Shown here: piece by piece, positions 35,201 through 46,546 of the stretch
How the letters are laid out: the number at the start of each line of letters is the position of its first letter
Numbering within the stretch: the first letter of the stretch is position 1
Source of the DNA: Apoderus coryli
Lineage: Eukaryota; Arthropoda; Insecta; Coleoptera; Attelabidae
Direction of reading: 5' to 3'
DNA length: 64,000 nt
Assembly: GCA_911728435.2 (NCBI GenBank)
Contig: OU452204.1
Location: 10,354,001-10,418,000, forward strand
Made by a program: the position numbers and the translations under genes
The notes under the pieces: model-generated
Databases searched by the model: none
What the model was told of the DNA's origin: nothing
The model's input: only the letters and a program-made list of their open reading frames with translations

Positions 35201-38063
35201 TGTTATTCAGTTTTTAAGGATCAATCTGAAGCAGACGATTGTACTTGTTAAAACATGAAAAAAGTTATTGTCGTGATACTTTTAACACCCTGTTGGTGGG
35301 TTTTTAAAGCTTTTTACGAAACGTGTTAACAATACAATCTACATAAATCGTTAGTTTTTTAAAGTTTTATGATCATTGCACAAAAACCAATATTAGGGAG
35401 GCTGTAAGTTTTTTTTCAAATCGGCGTTGCAGAATTTGAACCTAATTGTGATAATTGTGTTATTTTACTAGTATAGATATTTTTGAGTAAATTAATTCGG
35501 TTATAATCGATGAGTAGAATCTTTGGAGTAAAATACATTTCACAAAAACCCTGAACCATATTTCTCAATAGATTTAAATTTTCATAAAAAACAGATTAAA
35601 AATTCTAATTTTTTACATCCTGCATTTCGAAACGGTATTTTTTTAAATAATTATTGTCATGCTGGAAATTTCAAACCTTATTTACTTCAGCAACTTGTAA
35701 AAAGCACAGCCTTTTTAATATTAACATTTCTTAAAATCGATATTACGCGATAACGATGACTTTCTATCAATATCACAGAAGGATACATTTATTACGTATA
35801 TAATTTGTTAGATTTTACATCTCCGAATTGAAACACACGCAAAAAATGTGCATAAAAAAGTTAGGGTAGCATTTCACGCCTGTATGCCCCTTTAATTTAC
35901 CCGCCTCTGAGATTTATTTTTTCATAATGTTAACGACAAGTTGAATCTGCTGTATGAGTTTGATCCTTAAAACTGAATCAGGTAATAACCGGAAGTCCTA
36001 TCTATAACGCCAAATTTCGTTAATTTAAATATAACTTTTTGATGCATCCTTATATCCGAAATTTAAAATTAAATGACTAAAATAATATTATTTTAGTCAT
36101 TTAAAATTATTGTCTAAAACATTTAATGAACCAGCCCTGTATATTTATACTATTATAGTAATTTCTTTTATTTTCGTCCATACACATTAATCTTTGCGTA
36201 GATAGGTATACGTATACCATATAATTTTATATTACCCGACAAAATACACTGCTGCACATTAGTACATATATGATACCTATAATATAAAAACAAACTCCCA
36301 CCTCGTAGGGGAAAGTATACTCGTCCTTGTCTAACATTGCCCATATGATTATTTTATTTCAACACAATACATATAACGCCATCTACAATTTCCATGGTTG
36401 CATGTTTTTCTAATAGATGTAGCTCGTGTCAAGACAGTTTCAATTTTTGTTTTATTTCCCATATACGCTGACTATCTATTGTGTAGATTAATCTTTGGTT
36501 ATACATATGGAATCTCTGTTGGAACTAGGTGATTTATATTCCTCTAGATCTATGGATATGTTATAATTTATCCATGTTTTTTTTATTCATTTACAAGCAT
36601 TTTAACATTGTTTATGCATAATAACTACACATATAATAATTATATTTTGTTAGATTACGATAACAAATTTCAAAAATATTTCGATCGATTTTGAGCGCAT
36701 GTTTCTACGGACTATTACGCATTTGGAACGATGCACTCGCTAAGAGCCCACAACTCTTGAAGCCCTTGGAATGTTCTCATTGTCACAATACATGAGTGTT
36801 CATTGCAATGAAACCGAGGACTTTTGTCGAACCGAACTTTGCAAATAAAAAAGAACATATCAGCTATTTGTTGGTTGTTTTTCTAATAGCTGAAAGGTTT
36901 TTGGGAAATAAAAAAAATAATACAGGTATTCCAAGTTCTGCTTTGAGAAATGTTGATTTTTTTGTTGAAAATTGCAATTTTAATTGTAGATTTTGCTTGC
37001 TTACCAACTTCAAGAAGCTTAATTGAAGTTACGACTTACCTTCTCTTTCACGTTGAGCAATTGTATGCCATGACAAAGCTTGATGTGAATTATTCTTTAT
37101 TATATCTTCGATTATTGCATTTTGAATTAGTTCAGTGTCATTGTGAGTCTTCAATAATTCTAATATATCGATTATAAATCTGAGATCTGTGATGTTTTTA
37201 AATATGGCATCTTTGTATGACAACAGACGTTCAATACCTAGAAGAGATATTTATTAAATATTATATTGGTTAAATTGCTAAATAATTAATAAACACTATT
37301 ATTCACCTGTTTCCTTATTATAATTTTCATCCTTATGCATCTCTTTTAACTCAAAGGTAATGGCTGCTAAGAACAGTTCCGTATTGGTTGGATGAAGTGT
37401 TAATCCTTTATGCAAATAACTAAAACATTGAATTTTGTCTTGTTTATAGAACCAGTCGAAAGCTAGTATAAACACAGAAGGTTTGTATGAGAACATCTAC
37501 AAAAAATAAACATGTCTATAAGCAAAGATTAATTGTGTACATTAAACCTTTGCTATAAGTATTAGAGCATATTATAAATAATGTACAATTACATACCTCA
37601 GTCATGTTCTTGATTTGAGAGGATGCTTCTGGGTACAAAAATTTATATTTTTTACAAAATAGAAAGAAGTCTATTGCCATTTTATAATCATTAGAATATC
37701 TAACTGCAGCTTTCGCATATAATGATTTAATATGTTTCACTATTTTGTATTCTATCTCAGGTCTGTCGAAGATTTTATGCTTCTTACGTCTCTCCAGAAT
37801 TTGGTCAAGAATATCCTGTTTATAATGTATAGAGTCTTTGAGGTAATCCAGCGAACTACTATTTATTTTAATTTCATAATCGTGGATGCGCTTTTGTATT
37901 TCACTGGAATTTCCAAATAAGTAAATTACTACTTACTAGTTGACGCGTAAAAAAACAAATATGTTACTTACTTCACTTCTTGAGGAGTATACAATCCTAA
38001 ACGTTTTATTTCTTCTAAAACATGATGAAAGGCGTCCTTATTTCTTTGGGCAACTTCTGCCAT
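29260..38063 (-). CDS. UTP6: U3 small nucleolar RNA-associated protein 6 homologue
   Basis: UTP6 is a HAT-repeat scaffold of the UtpB module of the SSU processome, acting in the nucleolus on early 18S pre-rRNA processing. Nine exons join in phase: 38063-37972, 37903-37597, 37496-37307, 37237-37040, 32377-32217, 32154-31995, 31027-30859, 30759-30495 and 29445-29260 (stop TAA), giving 1,728 nt and 575 residues; the human protein has 597. All junctions are GT-AG. The start is MAEVAQRNKDAFHHVLEEIK followed by RLGLYT, matching the U3_assoc_6 N-terminus (about residues 10-90: ILERRKKHKIFDRPEIEYKI). HAT-like helices follow: DFFLFCKKY (about 115), FILAFDWFYKQDK (about 143), ALSWHTIAQRERE (about 250), YEAWIELYIADGE (about 345), LWELYVRYYI (about 380), SDMEHWAMCLRLACEQ (end of exon 8) and DIDVWLNYVQFYL (exon 9). 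Similarity to human UTP6 is collinear from end to end. Intron 4 (4.66 kb), intron 6 and intron 8 hold mobile-element debris; other introns are 62-100 bp. I see no clear core promoter. Confidence 0.93.
29551..30422. mobile_element. TIR element in UTP6 intron 8
   Basis: Left AATGGCGATTGTCCACTAAA and right TTTAGTGGAAAACCAGCATT are inverted matches, each followed inward by CGACAA / TTTGTCC and an AAACACAAACTC-type block. At 872 bp with no transposase it is non-autonomous. It has received a LINE RT scrap at 30003-30120. Confidence 0.65.
30003..30120 (+). pseudogene. Tiny LINE RT fragment
   Basis: YLNLLRSYLSERLFSTRINN then SASPTFDIKSGVPV matches the block just before the RT GVPQGS motif (W..SYL..R......n......SGVPQG). 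It is about 35 codons long and sits inside the intron-8 TIR element. Confidence 0.6.
31300..31705 (+). pseudogene. LINE 3' remnant in UTP6 intron 6
   Basis: MYCALVRPCAEYAIVL corresponds to the LYSSLVRPHLEYASAVW segment of the 10.4-kb LINE. The end GACTTTGTCCGTAAATAAAT (31683-31703) is that family's 3' terminus. Most coding sequence between has decayed. Confidence 0.6.
32378..33369. other. UTP6 intron 4, distal part
   Basis: Minus strand 32808-32770 reads CTGAAGAAGATGACGG, ...AGCCAAACGTTAGC, a PLE-end/degenerate hammerhead-like motif. Frames at 33091-32834 (minus) and 33162-33344 (plus) have no recognisable domain. A CAGGGTGATTTATTAC motif lies at 33317. Confidence 0.35.
33393..33441 (-). ncRNA. 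Degenerate hammerhead-like motif
   Basis: Minus strand: GCCA, CTGATCA (core G to C), T, stem II GGGACT...AGTCTT (6 bp with G-T pairs), GAAAC, AT, GTA. The closing strand of stem I is lost. Confidence 0.45.
33565..33608 (+). ncRNA. Degenerate hammerhead-like motif
   Basis: Plus strand: GCCA, CTGATTA (core G to T), T, the same 6-bp stem II, GAAAC, AT, GTT, GGC. The core change at the conserved G should abolish cleavage. Confidence 0.45.
34130..34271 (+). CDS. THAP-domain first exon, nested in UTP6 intron 4
   Basis: From an ATG preceded by AAA the frame reads 47 codons. It contains C13-x4-C18 (QCAFRNCNNSY), VHFFRFPKEED and CRKWVINSG. This is the first half of a THAP C2CH zinc finger: the two leading cysteines, the F-FP signature and the invariant tryptophan (W43). 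It ends at a good splice donor (CAG then GTATAAGT) in phase 1. The second C-x2-H pair must be in a later exon, which I could not find on the plus strand. It lies opposite to UTP6 transcription. It may be a P-element/THAP transposon scrap, a nested host gene or an orphan exon. THAP proteins bind DNA. Confidence 0.6.
34684..34757. repeat. Stem-loop
   Basis: AGTCGGTGCCAAGCC (34684-34698) and GGCTTGGTACCGACT (34743-34757) pair 14 of 15 around a 44-nt loop. Confidence 0.7.
36069..36104. repeat. Perfect 36-bp palindrome
   Basis: The left half TTAAATGACTAAAATAAT is exactly repeated in inverse around 36086/36087. Confidence 0.85.
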
Positions 38064-38326
38064 ATTTGTTTACTCAATATTCATTAAATTAAACCAGTAA
38101 AATAAGCATATTGGTACACGAATATTATAAATAATATTACTTCATAGGCATTTCAATAAATAAATAATATGGAAACTGAATCACTAAAACGTTATAATAC
38201 TATTTACTAGTATGAAATTAATGTACATTAATATTTGCTAGTATTATTAGTTATTAGAACATGTCAGTTGTTATTGTTGTTGTTGAAAGACATAGACTGT
38301 CAGACTGTCTCTCCTTGTCTTAAGTC

Positions 38327-38446
38327 TTAACCTCGTTCTTTTTCATTTTCTTCTTCTCCTTCCATGGCCTTCTCCAACAATTCAGCCAACTTATATTTAG
38401 AGTTATCATTGTGTTTATAAAGAATCCCGCAAACTTTATTTTGAAG
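38327..38446 (-). CDS. Candidate terminal exon of an upstream minus-strand gene
   Basis: The minus strand reads LQNKVCGILYKHNDNSKYKL, AELLEKAMEGEEENEKERG and stop, following a possible acceptor (TTTCCTAATTGAAG). The charged, helical C-terminus looks like a genuine protein end, not chance, and it lies 263 bp upstream of the UTP6 start. I cannot identify the protein or find its earlier exons, and no clear poly(A) signal follows. The TIR element at 38522-38749 would lie in its last intron. Confidence 0.35.
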   Translation of the reverse strand, partial: LQNKVCGILYKHNDNSKYKLAELLEKAMEGEEENEKERG

Positions 38447-38521
38447 CTTCAATTAGGAAATGTACTGTTTTAAATTTTGTATTCAGATAACGATATTGCT
38501 GAGTGTTTAAGCAAACATTAT

Positions 38522-38749
38522 ACTAGCAACTTTTTTTCTAGAAACTGATTAGTTACAGAAATGTAAACTCGCGCCTAGACTTACACAACTGGAACGGACT
38601 GTTTTAAATGTAAACTCGCGCGCGATTATTTAGTTGCAGCGCGAGTTTACATCACAAAACATCCCGGATGTTTTGCGGTTTACATTTAATACAGTGTGTT
38701 CCATTTCTGTAACTAAAGAGTTGCTAGTTGCTAGAAAAAAGTTGCTAGT
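38522..38749. mobile_element. MITE with nested inverted repeats
   Basis: TIRs ACTAGCAACTTTTTT and its inverse bound 228 bp, with AGTTACAGAAATG inverted further in. ATGTAAACTCGCGC occurs at 38561 and 38608 and inverted at 38639-38652, forming a perfect 14-bp stem. No coding capacity. Confidence 0.7.
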
Positions 38750-39589
38750 GCGCGTCTAGTGTTACACTAATAAACTGACAAGGAAGTGGGGGCTAAAATT
38801 AGTTACTTGCTTGCTATTGGTAGAAAGTTTGTCGCTGGCGACATTACGTAGTTCTGAAAACTGAAAACGCGGCTTAACTTATTTTGTCAGATGTCAAATT
38901 TTATTTAATTGTAAAACCATAAACAAATAACAAAATATTCAATACACAGATCAGGGAAATTTATTTTCAATTGAATTCAATTCAATAGGTTGTACAGATA
39001 ATATTCAACATTTATTTATTCAAAAACTTGTGAAAAGTTTACAGGCCATTTTTATCTAAGTAATTAAAACTTGGTTAGTGTTTTGATATCTCTTTAATAA
39101 GTATGATTTATGATTGTGCCAAATAATAGGTGAGTACTATGTAAGAAACCAATAGAATACTTGGAAACTAGGAACCAGTTCGTTATTGCAAAGTAATAAA
39201 AGGTTATTTGTATACAGAATCTTGAAAAAATTACGACGATATTTAACAGGAGGGAATAGGGAAGTAGGTATTCTTTAGTACCTACCTATATGTTTCAAGA
39301 TATATTTTACTGCAAAATCAATCTTTTGTAAATTCTAATAATAAAAAAGACGCATTTATTCTAAATAAGTCTTCAGAATTGTTGATTCTTATTGTCTAAG
39401 AAGACCTCTGTCTGCCTGTCAAGTGACGAAATAGCGAATATATTCTGGACACCTGTTTTGCGCCAAAATTAAATTATTTAGTGTCACGTCAAAATACTTC
39501 AAAATATATAAGGAATCCAAAAATATAATTATATACATGTTCTCTTTAATATAAGAAAGTTGGTATCAACTTCTGGTATAACCGAAGGT
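38750..39589. other. No gene recognised
   Basis: AT-rich sequence without a convincing ORF or repeat. Confidence 0.45.
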
Positions 39590-40490
39590 GGTACAAATAT
39601 CCCAAGGAATCCCACTTGGGCCCACTATTGTTGAACCTATTTCTTAACGACATGGAGCAATACTTTCTATATAGTGAATTCAATTCTGATGATCAGTCAC
39701 CGACTGCTACCTTTTGCAGGAGGATGTCACTCGGTTGGTTCATTGGTGTGAGATTAACGGCATGGATTTAAACGTAACATCGAAATGTTTTTGTATCAAT
39801 TTTAATCGTTCTATAAATCCTCTTTTTCATGATTACTTCATGGGTCAATCAGTCCTGGAGCTTCAGTCATCACATCCCGCGTTCTGCATCGAGTTCCTTG
39901 CAAATATTGGGCATCGTCAGGGGTTGGTCTGCAGACTTTAGCAGTGTGAATACATTTAAATTGTTATATACATCGCTTGTCAGACCTCATCTCGAGTACC
40001 TACTCATCTACGGTTTGAAGTCCCCTCTATATGCCTGTCATGTGGCTCATATGGAGAGGATTCAGCACCGTTTCCAGAGATTTATGCATTTCAAGCTCCG
40101 TCGCCCACGAGCTGTTGACCATGTCTAGAATTATGATGCACTGATGGAGGAGATGGGATTGACGACGTTGGGAGCGCATAAGAGACAAATTACGGCAGGG
40201 GTAGTTTTATTCCTAGGACATGACGTTTGGCCAATCAATATTCAGACCTGGAACTGGACTTTTTCTCCCCGACTAATGAGTTCCTGGGGTACTTGATGTG
40301 GGCCTCCCGAGGAGGCGGCGTTTCTTAACAGATTTTCACAACTGCTTTGCGATCTGTATTAAGCATTGGTTTAGTCTTGTGATATTGTAATGTGTACTTG
40401 TAATTAGTTTGGTTAAATACCACGCCTTTTTTTTGTCTTTTTTTATTTTCGTATTGTAATAATGGACTTTGTCCGTAAATAAATAAATAA
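39590..40490 (+). pseudogene. LINE remnant, same family as 10447-11735
   Basis: Pieces in several frames: IPRNPTWAHY (from VPQGSHLGP, shifted), LLNLFLNDMEQYF, MQEDVTRLVHWCEINGMDLN, LLYTSLVRPHLEYL and MERIQHRFQRFMHFKLRRPR. It ends with ATGGACTTTGTCCGTAAATA at 40463. The YADD region and part of the thumb are deleted. Confidence 0.8.
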
Positions 40491-41829
40491 TTATAGAGTG
40501 GATTGACCTGAGTAATCACTTAAATTTGCAAAACAATTATATGCTTAGTTTTCCCAAAATTTCTAATGTACCACTGATCAACAATCACCCTGTACAAATA
40601 TTGTAGCAAATTTGTCTTATACCAGTTCCAAACAGCCCCAAAAATGGGGTTCCATATGTAACATTTGTTGAGGTTATTAATTATTGTATATTTTAGTCAG
40701 ACTCTTCCATTCACTCTGGATTTTTCTGTATAATCATATATATATATATATATATTCTTTGAAATTTTCAGTTCATCTTTATCGCATACCTACTTAGAAA
40801 TGAAGAAAAAATGTGCTCATTTCCAAAAAGCAAACGATTATATTCATCAAGGCAATGCATGGGGGCTGAACTGTACAGTTTCTATGGTTTCCCTCATGGA
40901 ATTAAAGTTCGAAATATTATAACATCACTTTGTGATTGTGGATTTGGGCGAAGTGGCTTTTTTTATTTCACATCAAACGAGGATGTCATCGCCCAAATTG
41001 AAATCAAAAGTTGGCAGCCTTGGCGGTACCGGCGTGTCGTTCCGAATAAGCTTAAAGTCTATTCGGTATATTGCGGTACAAAGTCATAACCGCATCGCAT
41101 GCAATGCACATTGAAAATCTTTTGCTGTTTCGGTTAAACGATAAATTATTAAAGGTAAAAGCATTCTGCCAATTAATTGAGGGCGCAATTTTCTAAAAAA
41201 TAATTACGCTTCCTTTGATTTTGAAACGTGGTGTTCGAAAATTGGGAAATCTTAGAATTTGAGGGGCTTATCCCCTCCAAGGCCATACTTTGCTCATACC
41301 GGTCAGTTTAATATTATTATTATGAAAAACAATAAATGGTTGGGGTGTTAAATTTGTATCGTTTTTCCGAACATTTTTTAACAACTAACCATATTGATAG
41401 AAAATGAGAAATTTAAAATGAGAGGCGAAAGCCTGCTTTGTAATAAACGCAAACGAAATGTAATTTTAAAAATATGATTTTAACTAGGTAACCAATATTA
41501 ATGACGACGGTGACTTTACCAGAAACGATTACTTCCGCTGAACCAGCTTCGTAACGAAGAATGTGAAACGTTCTTCTAACGGTTGTAATAACTAAATGAT
41601 ATATTTTTGAGGGCACCTTTGGCTATTAGACTTTATATAGAATAGCAGGTCAAAAACCTGACGTTACTAACGATACAAAATATCAAATAAAAACAAATCA
41701 CATATTCCGTTCAATACAATAAGATTGACGCTTAAATTTCAAAATTGAACCTCAAAAAACATCAATACAATCATTCTCACCAGGAAATCTGGATTTAGCA
41801 CGAAAAAAACTTATAAACAACACTTTTGT
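40491..41829. other. No confirmed gene
   Basis: Includes a (TA)n run at 40737-40755, a CACCCTGTACAA motif at 40589 and two protein-like but unidentified frames: plus 40811-41089 (EDVIAQIEIKSWQPWRYRR) and minus 41616-41413 (TFHILRYEAGSAEVIVSGKV). Neither has a domain I know. Confidence 0.3.
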
Positions 41830-42610
41830 ATATTAAATTTCAAGCTACTAGAAACATACCATTCCCAGAGAGCATCTAGATCATTCGTAAGCAATTAACA
41901 TCTCCATCACTAGTAATTTTTCTGTATAACTTCAAATCATCTGCAAAAAACTAGGCATTGAAAATCTGAAGATATTGAAGAGTGGAGCACAATGGGGAAC
42001 GCCCTACGTGACTAGAAATTTCTGGGATTTATATTTATAATTTTCACCATTTGGGTAAAAAACTCTCCAACCATGTTACAGAGGGGTCAGAAAATTCAAA
42101 ATCTCGCAGCTTTGCTAACAAAATATCGACGTTTACCTTATAAAACGCTTTTGCGAAATCGGTACACACCGAATCCATCTGACATCCCTGATCCACAGCT
42201 TCCATTAATTCTAGTTCATGAGAAGCCAAGTAATAAGGCCTTTACACTTCCACTGAACTTGATCGAAAAAGAGACTATCTAATATTTTCGCTATCACCGA
42301 TTGATGGGAAACTCCTTTGTAGTTTGAAACATCTTCAGTGCTACCAGAAATGAAATCTTGTACAATTTATGAAGTGGTATCGACAAAGTAAATATGTAAA
42401 AAGTAATTATGATCAGAAATGACGTCCAAGTCCTAAACAAATTGCATCTCGTACTTGTCTTTTGTACACGATTGAATCACATACACACACTTATTAAGGT
42501 TTAAAGAAAGAATGGTTTGAGAAGACCATGTAGAAACACTCTGTAACTCTCTGTGAAGTTTAATATTGTTAGAAAAGTCACCAACACGCACAAACAACTT
42601 TTAATCATCA
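41830..42610 (-). pseudogene. LINE RT remnant, blocks out of order
   Basis: Minus strand from 42310: SVIAKILDSLFFDQVQW, DSVCTDFAKAFYKVNVDILL (block A), LLFNI-type remnants, FFADDLKLYRKITSDGD (FADD box intact, about 41930). At 42590-42480, upstream on the same strand, lies LHRELQSVSTWSSQTILSLN followed by LNKCV, a segment that normally follows FADD. So either two truncated copies are joined or one is rearranged. Many frameshifts. Confidence 0.65.
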
Positions 42611-43289
42611 TAGCAGTTTGCAGGTTATTTTAAGTAAAAGGGATATCTGAGAAACCCTAGAGGATCCATTAATATCAAAGTTTTATGATAAACAGAGGTA
42701 CGATACGACTGTAAAAAATGTATGGCAGGACCATTGACGAATGTATCCTCCCGAATAAACTGGCTTCAGCCTTACTTTACAAAATCATAGATTTTTTATT
42801 AAAAAAAAAAACAGGTGCAAAGTAAATGGTCGTTTACAAAAAAGTATATCAACTGTATTTGACAACCAGAATACTTGTTTGAAATTCCTACTCTATGTTT
42901 ATGTAAAAAACATATTAAGATTTGTTCCCAGATTGAGTGATTAGAGAGCATTTCGTAAAAAAATCTTAAACTTATGCTTGTGCGTAGCATTTACAAAGAA
43001 AAGTCTTCAAAAACTTCTATTTCCTGCTCTTAACCGGTAATAATAAATAATTATTATAAAATAATAAAATTTATAAATCTTGTTGAAATTGCACCTCTAT
43101 TCCTTAGACATCGTTTTTACTTTCCCGCACACGGAAAGTCTGAACGCGCTAAAAAAAATTTGAGATAAAGACGGATGTAACCATTTTGAAGTTCCCTGAG
43201 ACGATTAAAACCCTTTCCAGATGGAACTCTGTCTGTGTGTGTGTTTGTATGTATTCTACCACGATAACGCTCAAACGCTTTAATGAATT
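42611..43289. other. No gene recognised
   Basis: AT-rich; from about 43120 a CCGCACACGGAAAG stretch and a TG-rich run (43230-43250) lead into the repeat at 43290. Confidence 0.35.
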
Positions 43290-43640
43290 TAGCTAAATTT
43301 TGGTATATGAGTTTGGGGCGGTCCTAGGATGAAGCCATTAGATTTTGGTTGAAATCGCTTAAGCCCTGTGATAGGGGTGGACACAACCCCTAAATTTTCA
43401 TATATCAGTAGGGGTCGCGTGATATATCATTTTAAAGCATTTTTTATCTGTTCCACAGCGATAGGTCACTTTTGATATTTGCTCCCATAATTCTCGAGAA
43501 AATAGCGTTTAAAATGTAAGCAGTTATTTAGTTGGAACCTATATATTTGTTATATATATATATACGTCCAATATTTTTTATTATATTATAACTTGTCGGG
43601 AAAGTTTTGGGGTGACACAACCGATTTTTTTTTTATTTCC
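43290..43640 (+). repeat. Second copy of the 19.85-kb TIR element, right half
   Basis: GAGTTTGGGGCGGTCCTAGG, TTTTAAAGCATTTTTTATCT, CCCATAATTCTCGAGAAAAT and the terminal TTTTGGGGTGACACAACCGA match 20510-20948. It carries about 70 bp (CGCTTAAGCCCTGTGATAGG...) absent from the first copy. The left end was not found. Confidence 0.65.
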
Positions 43641-45439
43641 ACAATAATAGTACGAAGGTGCAGTCCTTGACTTATTGTGTCGAAAGTAGAACCTTAATAT
43701 GTTAGCGTATTCTTCGATTTCAAATGTACCTATGATTTTAGTGTTGTTGACAGTTAAAAATTGAACAAAACCTAGCTTCAAACAAAACTAAGCAAGGAAA
43801 CATCGTAGCTAATAAAATTCAACAAAAACTAAACTATTCTGTAAAAAATGCCAATTGTGCGGATTTGTACCAAAATTCACATATGTATGAGTTTTTAGAG
43901 CCTCCATCCTGCATTAGGGCTAAATTGTGAAAAAAAAAATAGTCTTGAAAAACACCGGAAATGGGTGGAGTGGATTAGTACCTAATTGACTTTGAAAACT
44001 GCTGGGATAACAAATTCAGCCTCTGGTGAAAATTGTTTAAGTTATTTGTTTGGACGCTTTCTGATGCTTGTAATACATTGATCTGCTGTTAACACCTATC
44101 GTTTTCAAGAAAATCAGGGCGATACTTTTTATATCTCGATCCCTCATCACAGTCGAAAGTCGGCTAAAAGTGTCACATAGTCCAAATAGTTCACGTAAAG
44201 CTTATTTAATACTTATTTATTATATAAGACGGTAAAATAATGCTTTACCTGCGAGTTGGAAACGTCGGATTAACGCAAAACATGTTTTTATTATTACCAA
44301 ACATTAATAAAATGGGTAGTTTAGATGACATACAATTTGACTGGTTCTCACCCTGTGTTTTTCGTAAAATGTTGCGTAAATCTAAGTTTTAAGTATGTAT
44401 ATCATCATCCAACTACTTTAACCCCCATAATAAACCCGCTTATTTATTCTAGAAGACACAATTTTTTGTTTTTAAAGAAACACAATATTGTGCTCCTTCT
44501 TATAGTCGGGACAAACTCTTGAAGTCTTCCAACTCTCAAAAACCTTTTAGTATGAATACCATCAGGACCAGCTGTATGTGATCCAAATTTCGTTTTAGAA
44601 ATCAAGCTATTGGACATGCAATAAACAATGTGTAAATTGACATATTATTTGAATTTACCTCGTATACCACAGACTGTTGTTTGACCAGATTCCTTTCACT
44701 TTGCATCTTATACGTACTGCATGTTTTCTGTTTGGATATTCTAAATTAATACCTAATGTCCAATAAAAGAGCACATTGCATTTCATCAGCTATATTAATG
44801 TTATGAACTTACAAACAAATTAAGCCAGTAATACCAACTAAGAAATTGTAATAATTAACCAGAAGCTGCTGAAATTTAGTTTGTAATTCTAATAAGAAGT
44901 ACTTAATTGTGGTTATTGTTGTTACAGGTTGTACATCACGTCGTCACGAGACCACCGCATATAGCACATTTTAGTTGGCATAGACAAAATTGTTAACTGT
45001 ATACATACAATAAGTAATCATATTGTTGTTAAATGTAAAATAGTGTCAGTGTACTTTGTTAGTGCAGGATTGATTAATGTGTAGTCTTAATTTAAGATAA
45101 AAACAATACAAAAATTCGTTAAGCTGGAGAAGAAAGGCAAAAAACGGGAAAAAAGGGGTGGGCTGAAATTATTTTGGCTGCCCAGGGTACATGGTGCGAA
45201 ACACAAACACAAGAAGAACAAGTATTACGTGACAAATAATTGGGGACGGATATCGCCTGATGCGTAAGTACTAATTAATTTTAATTATAAATAAATTAAT
45301 AACCAGCATGTCATAAGTTTATTCGACAATTTTCAATCAACATCCAGTTTTTCAGTCATAATATCCAATTTCAAAAAATATAGGAGGTTGCTAGGTAACA
45401 ACAAAAGACACATCAGTTGTGTGTTATATATTTGATGTT
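43641..45439. other. No gene recognised
   Basis: AT-rich with short unrelated frames. Nothing identifiable. Confidence 0.4.
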
Positions 45440-46335
45440 TTCTGGACAAGTTGCAAAAACGCCTTTAAATAGCCTCACATAAAGAAGTCTCGTGCAGTCC
45501 GGGCAACTCGAGGGCCAATTTAAATCCCCAAATCGTGAAATGAGTCGCCCATTAAACACTTCTCGCAGAACTCTCTATGAGTTTCTAGCGGTATGTGCTG
45601 TTGCTCCATCTTTCTGGAATAATAACGCATTATTTATGTCTAAATTAGGAATAAAACGTCTCTAGCATATTTACATAACGCTCGGACGTCACTGTTAGAG
45701 GACGGATATTTCCATCTTCAAAAATATGCCAAATTATCCTACCCCAAACAATAACTTTTGGACTATATAGTTTGTTTGTAGTCTTGAGGATTTTCGTTTG
45801 ACCAATACCTAAAATTCTGTTTATTAACCATGCTGTTCAAACAAAAATTTGCCTCGTCACTCATGAAAATATTGTGGATACCTATCTTCTCGATGTAAAT
45901 TTTAAAATTCTTGGCAAAAAGTTAATCTGGCTTGTTTATCTGGATAACCAAGATGTTGCGCTATTTGGTATTTCTACGCATGGAATTTTAAGTCCTTCTG
46001 AAGGATTCGATCTAGGTTTCCTTTTGATATTCCCAAAATAAGGGATTACCTATTAGGAGACCTTCTTGCGAACGCAGTTCTGACACGTTCAATATTTTCA
46101 GGAGTACGAATTGTTCTTCGACGTTCAAGTTTCCTCAAATATTTTATAGAACCATTTTCACGCCAGTTGTGAATCCATGACACAACAGTCTTAGGGTTTC
46201 GAGCATTACTCCTATTTTGTTATTTCCAAATTAATAACGGAAGGCACATCTTACTTCTTCTATTGAGTTACTTCCTATGTAAGTTTCTACATAAAAAACT
46301 TGTTGAACTGAATAATCCATGAGAATTAAAACTAA
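45440..46335 (-). pseudogene. Mariner-like transposase pseudogene
   Basis: Minus strand in several frames: helix-turn-helix remnants at 46330-46060, FMSDEANFCLNS (first catalytic Asp, about 45865), WSNENPQDYKQ, then FQKDGATAHTARNS (second Asp, about 45590), FNGRLISRFGDLNWP and PDC near the third Asp, then YVRLFKGVF. It is the same family as the 23575 copy. Stops and shifts throughout; no TIRs identified. Confidence 0.75.
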
Positions 46336-46546
46336 ATGTGTCAAAAACCTCATGGCAATTAATTAATTTATTATAAAAATGACGTTTTAGTTTTGTGACA
46401 GGCGCCTGCTCGATTAACAATATATTGACTAAAATCCCGAAGGCCATATAGAAGATAATGATATAAAGAAACTACGTTTCTCCTTATCTCTTATAGAATT
46501 TATTGCAATATGTTGTCTATTATGGGGAACCCTGTATATATTTTTT

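Larger units (their letters stand above)
33631..37039. other. UTP6 intron 4, proximal part
   Basis: Besides the THAP exon it holds an imperfect stem-loop (34684-34757), a 36-bp perfect palindrome (36069-36104), CACCCTGTATAC at 35042 and ACACCCTGTTGG at 35287. An open frame 34763-34975 (ends SRIAPNSDAIEQAYNPKY, NILFELPVSRKPSRSGPMYI) is protein-like but unidentified. Confidence 0.4.
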
